From the NCBI GenBank assembly GCA_900550365.1, contig URRR01000025.1:1-37746 (forward strand): 37,746 nucleotides of DNA, written 5' to 3'. This document shows, piece by piece, positions 34,279 to 37,746 of the stretch (position 1 is its first letter; each line of letters starts with the position of its first letter). Source of the stretch: an uncultured Prevotella sp. GTDB lineage: Bacteria; Bacteroidota; Bacteroidia; Bacteroidales; Bacteroidaceae. The translations under genes were made by a program, and so were the position numbers. The notes below the pieces were generated by a model. It was not told the DNA's origin and made no database searches. It worked only from the letters and a program-made list of their open reading frames with translations.

Positions 34279-34467
34279 TCAAAACATTTCATTATTGTCA
34301 CCACGCTTCTTGCGCTCGAACTCGGCCAGCAAGCGGTCTACAAGTATCAGCAAAAGCAGTATTCCGAGAGACATAAGCCACGATTCTGTAATATAAAGCA
34401 GGCCTGCCGACACTACAATATACAAAATCCATTGCCATTTCTTTATCTTAAAATCATTGACATCCAT
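34279..34467 (-). CDS. Small two-helix membrane protein of unknown function
   Basis: From the ATG at 34467 this is a 62-residue protein with two hydrophobic helices (WQWILYIVVSAGLLYI and WLMSLGILLLLILV), an FKIKKW basic start and a charged tail (EFERKKRGDNNEMF). A longer reading from a TTG at 34518 would add 17 residues, but that TTG lies inside a canonical -7 box (34516-34523), so it is unlikely to be transcribed. The stop codon is three bases before the AmgK-RapZ gene, so it is first in that operon. I do not recognise the family; linkage suggests an envelope-related role. Confidence 0.65.
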   Translation of the reverse strand: MDVNDFKIKKWQWILYIVVSAGLLYITESWLMSLGILLLLILVDRLLAEFERKKRGDNNEMF

Positions 34468-34515
34468 AACAACCAGGCGTAACGCTAATAGTGTAAATAA
34501 AAAAGTTACTGCCGA

Positions 34516-34523
34516 CAAAGGTA
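34516..34523 (-). promoter_or_regulatory. -7 box of the small-protein/amgK-rapZ/murU-like operon
   Basis: TACCTTTG on the minus strand fits TAnnTTTG. The -33 position holds only a weak TTTC. Transcription would start near 34509, about 40 bases before the ATG at 34467. Confidence 0.6.
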
Positions 34524-34582
34524 ATCAAAAATAAAGATAATACGAAATAAAGCCTTTGATTTTTACGAAACATATAAACAAA

Positions 34583-34616
34583 AAAAATCGCATGTCGTCA
34601 CGACAAGCGATTTTCA
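34583..34616 (-). terminator. Hairpin terminator upstream of the small membrane protein operon
   Basis: AAAATCGC...TGTCGT pairs with ACGACA...GCGATTTT. On the minus strand it is followed by TTTTTTTTGTTTATATG. No annotated gene ends here, which is why a small transcript is proposed. Confidence 0.7.
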
Positions 34617-34702
34617 AAAAACAAACTACTTAAAAACTAATCTACTAAAACAAATCAAAAAAATATCTACTTTAGGATCTATCTCCATCATGTATCTCTT
34701 TT
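34583..34702 (-). ncRNA. Candidate small RNA or leader-like transcript (about 120 nt) with a 21-codon ORF
   Basis: The gap between groEL and the small membrane protein gene holds a complete potential transcription unit on the minus strand: a promoter (34709-34739), an AT-rich body and a strong hairpin with a T-run (34583-34616). The body contains an ORF of 21 codons from ATG at 34691 to TAG at 34626-34628, beginning MMEIDPKVDIF. It could be a short peptide, a small RNA or both. No known RNA family was recognised. Confidence 0.35.
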
Positions 34703-34708
34703 CTGCTG

Positions 34709-34739
34709 CAAAATTACTTACTTTATAAATCCCATGCAA
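34709..34739 (-). promoter_or_regulatory. Promoter without an obvious downstream gene
   Basis: On the minus strand the -7 box TAATTTTG (34716-34709) has TTG (34739-34737) exactly 20 bases upstream. It lies after the groEL terminator and drives the candidate small transcript. Confidence 0.55.
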
Positions 34740-34773
34740 GTTTTTTCGATAAAAAATCCTTGCTAATATCAAA

Positions 34774-34820
34774 AAAACAACAAAAAAGAGGAATACTCAA
34801 TCAAAGCATTCCTCTTTTTG
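34774..34820 (-). terminator. Terminator of groESL
   Basis: On the minus strand AAAAAGAGGAATGC pairs with GTATTCCTCTTTTTT across about nine bases, followed by GTTGTTTTTTT. It lies about 20 bases after the groEL stop codon. Confidence 0.85.
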
Positions 34821-34840
34821 TTATCTTCAGTTATCAAATA

Positions 34841-36469
34841 TTACATCATTCCTCCCATACCCGGGTTGCCCATTGGTGCGGCAGGTTTCTCCTCCGGTTT
34901 GTCAACTATGAGGCACTCGGTTGTAAGGAACATGCCAGCTATTGAAGCAGCGTTCTCAAGAGCTACACGGGCTACCTTAGCCGGGTCGATTACTCCGGCC
35001 TTGCGCAGGTCTTCGTAAACGTCAGTGCGGGCGTTATATCCGAAGTCACCCTTGCCTTCACGAACTTTCTGCACTACTACAGCACCTTCGCCACCGGCAT
35101 TTGCAACAATCTGGCGGAGCGGTTCCTCAATGGCACGTACTACGATGTTGATACCGGTCTGCTCGTCAGCGTTGTCGCCCTTCAGGTCTTTCAGTGTGTC
35201 AAGAGCACGGATGTAAGTAGTACCGCCACCTACAACAACACCTTCCTCAATGGCTGCGCGGGTAGCACAGAGAGCGTCGTCAACGCGGTCTTTCTTCTCC
35301 TTCATCTCAACCTCGCTGTTAGCACCAACATAAAGCACAGCCACACCGCCTGAAATCTTTGCCAGACGCTCCTGCAACTTCTCTTTATCGTAAGAGCTTG
35401 TGGTATTGGCTATCTCGTTCTTTATCTGAGCTACACGGTCAGCGATGCACTGCTTGTCACCGGCACCGTTTACAATCGTTGTGTTATCCTTTGTAACGGT
35501 AACCTTATCACAGGTTCCGAGCATCTCCAGGGTTGCCTGCTCCAGCTTCAAGCCCTTCTCCTCGCTGATTACAACGCCACCGGTCAGTATGGCGATGTCC
35601 TCAAGCATAGCTTTGCGGCGGTCGCCGAATCCGGGAGCCTTGACAGCACAAATCTTCAGTCCACCACGCAGACGGTTTACAACGAGCGTTGTAAGAGCCT
35701 CTGAATCAACATCCTCTGCTATTACCAGCAACGGACGTCCGCTCTCGGCAGCCGGCTGAAGGATAGGCAGGAAGTCCTTAATCGAGCTTATCTTCTTGTC
35801 GTAAATCAGAATATAAGGATTCTCCATTACACATTCCATCTTGTCTGCATCGGTAACGAAGTATCCACTCAGGTAACCACGGTCAAACTGCATACCTTCA
35901 ACTACGTTGATATGTGTGTCGCGGCTCTTGCTCTCCTCTATCGTGATTACACCATCCTTGCTTACCTTACGCATGGCATCAGCGATGAGCTTACCTATCT
36001 CGGGGTCGTTGTTAGCGCTGACGGTAGCAACCTGCTCTATCTTGTCATAGTTGTCATCTACCTTCTCAGCGTTGTTCTTTATATAGTCAACAACGGCTGC
36101 AACAGCCTTGTCGATACCACGCTTCAGATCCATTGGGTTAGCGCCGGCTGTAACGTTCTTCAAACCAACATTTACGATGCTCTGTGCAAGTATAGTTGCA
36201 GTTGTCGTTCCGTCGCCTGCATCGTCGCCTGTCTTGCTTGCAACGCTCTTAACGAGCTGTGCGCCGGTGTTCTCGAAATGGTCAGCCAGCTCTATCTCCT
36301 TAGCAACAGTCACTCCGTCCTTTGTTATCTGCGGAGCACCGAACTTCTTTTCAATGATTACGTTGCGTCCCTTCGGACCGAGCGTTACTTTTACAGCATT
36401 TGCCAACTGGTCAACGCCCTTCTTAAGCAAGTCGCGGGCGTCTACATTATATTTAATTTCCTTAGCCAT
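34841..36469 (-). CDS. groEL: 60-kDa chaperonin GroEL
   Basis: A 542-residue cytoplasmic chaperonin subunit. The N-terminus (MAKEIKYNVDARDLLKKGVDQLANAVKVTLGPKGRNV) and the nucleotide-binding block GDGTTTATILAQ are typical, and the C-terminus carries a GGM-type tail (NPGMGGMM). Length is normal for the family. It folds client proteins in a double-ring cage with GroES, whose gene lies 33 bases upstream in the same operon. A terminator follows at 34774-34820. Confidence 0.98.
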   Translation of the reverse strand: MAKEIKYNVDARDLLKKGVDQLANAVKVTLGPKGRNVIIEKKFGAPQITKDGVTVAKEIELADHFENTGAQLVKSVASKTGDDAGDGTTTATILAQSIVNVGLKNVTAGANPMDLKRGIDKAVAAVVDYIKNNAEKVDDNYDKIEQVATVSANNDPEIGKLIADAMRKVSKDGVITIEESKSRDTHINVVEGMQFDRGYLSGYFVTDADKMECVMENPYILIYDKKISSIKDFLPILQPAAESGRPLLVIAEDVDSEALTTLVVNRLRGGLKICAVKAPGFGDRRKAMLEDIAILTGGVVISEEKGLKLEQATLEMLGTCDKVTVTKDNTTIVNGAGDKQCIADRVAQIKNEIANTTSSYDKEKLQERLAKISGGVAVLYVGANSEVEMKEKKDRVDDALCATRAAIEEGVVVGGGTTYIRALDTLKDLKGDNADEQTGINIVVRAIEEPLRQIVANAGGEGAVVVQKVREGKGDFGYNARTDVYEDLRKAGVIDPAKVARVALENAASIAGMFLTTECLIVDKPEEKPAAPMGNPGMGGMM

Positions 36470-36502
36470 GATTTTCTGTTTTTTCCTTTTTATAATATAA
36501 GT

Positions 36503-36775
36503 TTATTTTTCCAATACAGCGAGCACATCACTCTGACGCATCATAAGATACTTTTCTCCTTCAAGCTCAATCTCAGTACCTGAATATTTGCCGTAGAGAA
36601 CTTCGTCGCCGGCTTTCAGAACCATTTCCTCATCCTTGGTTCCATTACCTGTAGCGATGATTTTTCCGTGAAGGGGTTTCTCTTTTGCTGTATCAGGAAT
36701 TATGATACCGCCAACTTTCTCTTCTGCAGGAGCGGGAAGAACCAGCACTCTGTCTGCCAATGGTCTAATGTTCAT
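36503..36775 (-). CDS. groES: 10-kDa co-chaperonin GroES
   Basis: A 90-residue co-chaperonin lid for GroEL. MNIRPLADRVLVLPAP and KVGGIIIPDTAKEKP (the mobile loop) are characteristic, followed by GKYSGTEIELEGEKYLMM. The ATG at 36775 gives the usual family length and N-terminus. An upstream in-frame GTG at 36820 would add 15 unrelated residues (rich in Asn and Lys) and is rejected. The gene is first in the groESL operon and has a sigma-54-like promoter pattern upstream. Confidence 0.96.
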   Translation of the reverse strand: MNIRPLADRVLVLPAPAEEKVGGIIIPDTAKEKPLHGKIIATGNGTKDEEMVLKAGDEVLYGKYSGTEIELEGEKYLMMRQSDVLAVLEK

Positions 36776-36846
36776 AGTTCTTTTTATTTTAATATTGTTA
36801 TTTTTACTGTTACTGTGCACCTAAGCGGCGCACTCACCAAGTTTAC

Positions 36847-36862
36847 AGCGAAAAGCGTGCCA
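36847..36862 (-). promoter_or_regulatory. Possible sigma-54-type promoter of groESL
   Basis: On the minus strand TGGCACGCTTTTCGCT resembles the -24/-12 pattern TGGCACGN4TTGCW, with one mismatch and correct GG-to-GC spacing of 12. An alternative -7-like box, TAAACTTG (36845-36838), overlaps it with one mismatch to TAnnTTTG. Either would give a leader of about 55-65 nt. Confidence 0.4.
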
Positions 36863-36894
36863 ACAGCCGTTCTGCCAGATATGTCACATCTACT

Positions 36895-36912
36895 ACTGAC
36901 AAATTTGTCAGT
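36895..36912. promoter_or_regulatory. Perfect 18-bp palindrome upstream of groESL
   Basis: ACTGACAAATTTGTCAGT is a perfect dyad about 40 bp upstream of the -24-like element. Further CTGACA/TGTCAG half-sites lie at about 36912 and 36926-36932. This arrangement suits an activator or repressor site; the protein is unknown. Confidence 0.45.
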
Positions 36913-36950
36913 CAGTCCGTGTAATCTGTCAGTGTCCGCAAGCTCAACCA

Positions 36951-37000
36951 TAATAAAAGAAAAGCGCCAGACTTCTGTTTTACCAGATGTCCGGCGCTTT
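36951..37000 (-). terminator. Terminator of tRNA-Arg
   Basis: AAAGCGCC pairs with GGCGCTTT around an imperfect inner stem (GACATCTG with CAGAAGTC). On the minus strand it is followed by TCTTTTATTA. It lies just downstream of the tRNA. Confidence 0.7.
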
Positions 37001-37005
37001 CTTAG

Positions 37006-37079
37006 TGACCCCGACAGGATTCAAACCTGTAACCTTCTGATCCGTAGTCAGATGCTCTATTCAGTTGAGCCACGGGGCC
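37006..37079 (-). tRNA. tRNA-Arg (anticodon ACG)
   Basis: A 74-nt tRNA with acceptor arms GGCCCCG and CGGGGTC and discriminator A. The anticodon loop CTACGGA lies between TCTGA and TCAGA, giving anticodon ACG (deaminated to ICG, reading CGN). The T-arm is ACAGG-TTTGAAT-CCTGT. CCA is not encoded. A well-formed promoter lies upstream at 37098-37129. Confidence 0.95.
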
Positions 37080-37097
37080 TTTTTCTTAATTGCGATG

Positions 37098-37129
37098 CAA
37101 AGGTACACACTTTTCCTTTAACCACCAAA
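37098..37129 (-). promoter_or_regulatory. Promoter of tRNA-Arg
   Basis: On the minus strand the -7 box TACCTTTG (37105-37098) has TTTG (37129-37126) exactly 20 bases upstream. Confidence 0.75.
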
Positions 37130-37297
37130 TCTTTTCCCATATTTTTTCAGAAAAAGTTGATTTTAGTTTAAAATTATAGGGTTTAACCTTTATCAGTCAT
37201 GATATTCACCACTTTATATATTTATATTACTCACAAGCACAATAATTACAATAAAAAACATACATATTTAATATAAAAGAAAAAAGTTAGGTAAATA

Positions 37298-37329
37298 TTT
37301 GGCAGTTCCACATAAAAGCAGTATCTTTG
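37298..37329 (+). promoter_or_regulatory. Promoter of tRNA-Cys
   Basis: TTTG (37298-37301) and TATCTTTG (37322-37329) are separated by exactly 20 bases. The tRNA begins 20 bases after the -7 box. Confidence 0.78.
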
Positions 37330-37348
37330 CACCGCAAAAACCAACAAC

Positions 37349-37419
37349 GGTACCTTGGCCGAGCGGTTAGGTAACGGTCTGCAAAACCGTGTAGAGCAGT
37401 TCGACTCTGCTAGGTACCT
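37349..37419 (+). tRNA. tRNA-Cys (anticodon GCA)
   Basis: A 71-nt tRNA with acceptor arms GGTACCT and AGGTACC. The anticodon loop CTGCAAA gives GCA, and discriminator T73 is the usual identity base of tRNA-Cys. CCA is not encoded. It has its own promoter and terminator. Confidence 0.95.
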
Positions 37420-37420
37420 C

Positions 37421-37458
37421 AAAATCCTGGAAGATTTATCTCCCAGGATTTTTTATTA
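37421..37458 (+). terminator. Terminator of tRNA-Cys
   Basis: AAAATCCTGG pairs with CCAGGATTTT across about 14 bases, followed by TTATTATG. Confidence 0.8.
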
Positions 37459-37477
37459 TGTTTATTTGGCTGATTCA

Positions 37478-37640
37478 TCTTACTAATCCTATTTGCCTTA
37501 TCAACCTTATAGTCCTATTAACCTATCAGTCTTATTTGCCTTATCAGCCCTATCAGTCCCATTAGCCCTACCAATCTTAAAACCTGACAACCTTCAGACC
37601 TCATGACCTGATAACCCCACAACCCCATAACCTCCCGACC
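37478..37640. repeat. AACCT/CCTATC-type low-complexity tract
   Basis: Imperfect units of about 8-10 bases such as CCTTATCAACC, CCTATCAGTC, AACCTGACAACC and AACCCCATAACC. It lies between the convergent tRNA-Cys and 5S genes and is similar in style to the AACC-rich halves in the susC-susD gaps, but it has only one arm. No ORF or RNA gene was seen. Confidence 0.65.
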
Positions 37641-37643
37641 CTT

Positions 37644-37688
37644 AAAACAAAAAAAGTCCCGGACAAGGATAAAACCTCGTCCGGGACT
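37644..37688 (-). terminator. Terminator of the rRNA operon
   Basis: On the minus strand AGTCCCGGACGAGG pairs with CCTTGTCCGGGACT across TTTTAT, followed by TTTTTTTG. It lies just downstream of the 5S 3' end. Confidence 0.9.
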
Positions 37689-37699
37689 CTCTCAAAAAA

Positions 37700-37746
37700 G
37701 GCGGCCTCCTACTCTCCCGCATCGCATCGCAGTACCATCGGCGCAG
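37700..37746 (-). rRNA. rrf: 5S ribosomal RNA, 3' part (cut by the window end)
   Basis: On the minus strand CTGCGCCGATGGTACTGC and GGGAGAGTAGG followed by CCGCC match the 3' part of bacterial 5S rRNA. The 5' part, and presumably 23S and 16S, lie beyond the window. The exact 3' end is uncertain by a few bases. Confidence 0.88.

Noticed and set aside
36776..36820. Upstream GTG start for GroES
   Set aside because: The extension is an Asn/Lys-rich translation of leader sequence; the ATG at 36775 gives the canonical GroES N-terminus.
37460..37643. A possible gene in the tract between tRNA-Cys and 5S rRNA
   Set aside because: Only low-complexity repeat sequence was found, with no ORF of convincing composition and no promoter.

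Overview
The window looks like Bacteroidota chromosome, most probably Prevotellaceae (Prevotella/Segatella type). The evidence is: repeated TAnnTTTG -7 boxes with TTG/TTTG about 20 bp upstream (the Bacteroidota promoter type); two SusC/SusD pairs; lipoproteins with SusE/F-like placement; and secreted enzymes ending in the short YxLxG...KGIxI...K tail common in Prevotella exported proteins. Genus is inference; no 16S gene is present.

Layout. (1) 1-7.2 kb: a secreted multidomain protein of unknown function, a large multidomain pectinesterase (CE8), then a two-gene housekeeping operon (threonylcarbamoyl-AMP synthase and a ClC chloride channel with CBS domains). (2) 7.3-11.9 kb: a GH28-GH105 fusion and a PL1 pectate lyase, both rightward. 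(3) 11.9-30.3 kb: a nearly mirror-symmetric block. Leftward from the centre run susC, susD, a beta-helix lipoprotein and a second PL1 lyase; rightward run a second susC, susD and beta-helix lipoprotein. The two susC genes are divergent and begin with a perfect 103-bp inverted repeat. The whole 18-kb block is bracketed by near-identical inverted repeats of about 270-300 bp. (4) 30.3-37.7 kb, mostly leftward: guaA; an operon of a small membrane protein, an AmgK-like kinase fused to a RapZ C-terminal domain, and a MurU-like nucleotidyltransferase; a possible small RNA; groES-groEL; tRNA-Arg(ACG); tRNA-Cys(GCA) on the plus strand; and the 3' end of a 5S rRNA.

Regions 1-3 together read as a pectin (homogalacturonan) utilisation locus. 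The pectinesterase would remove methyl esters, the two PL1 lyases would cut the backbone, the SusCD pairs with their lipoproteins would bind and import oligosaccharides, and the GH28-GH105 fusion would hydrolyse oligogalacturonides and their unsaturated ends. No hybrid two-component system, AraC-type or sigma/anti-sigma regulator is visible.

The most unusual material is non-coding: nested inverted repeats around the divergent susC pair, with only one recognisable promoter between them; a large potential stem-loop built from GGTTAT/AACCT-type low-complexity sequence in both susC-susD gaps; and four copies of a composite palindromic element. All promoter, hairpin and repeat calls were made by eye.
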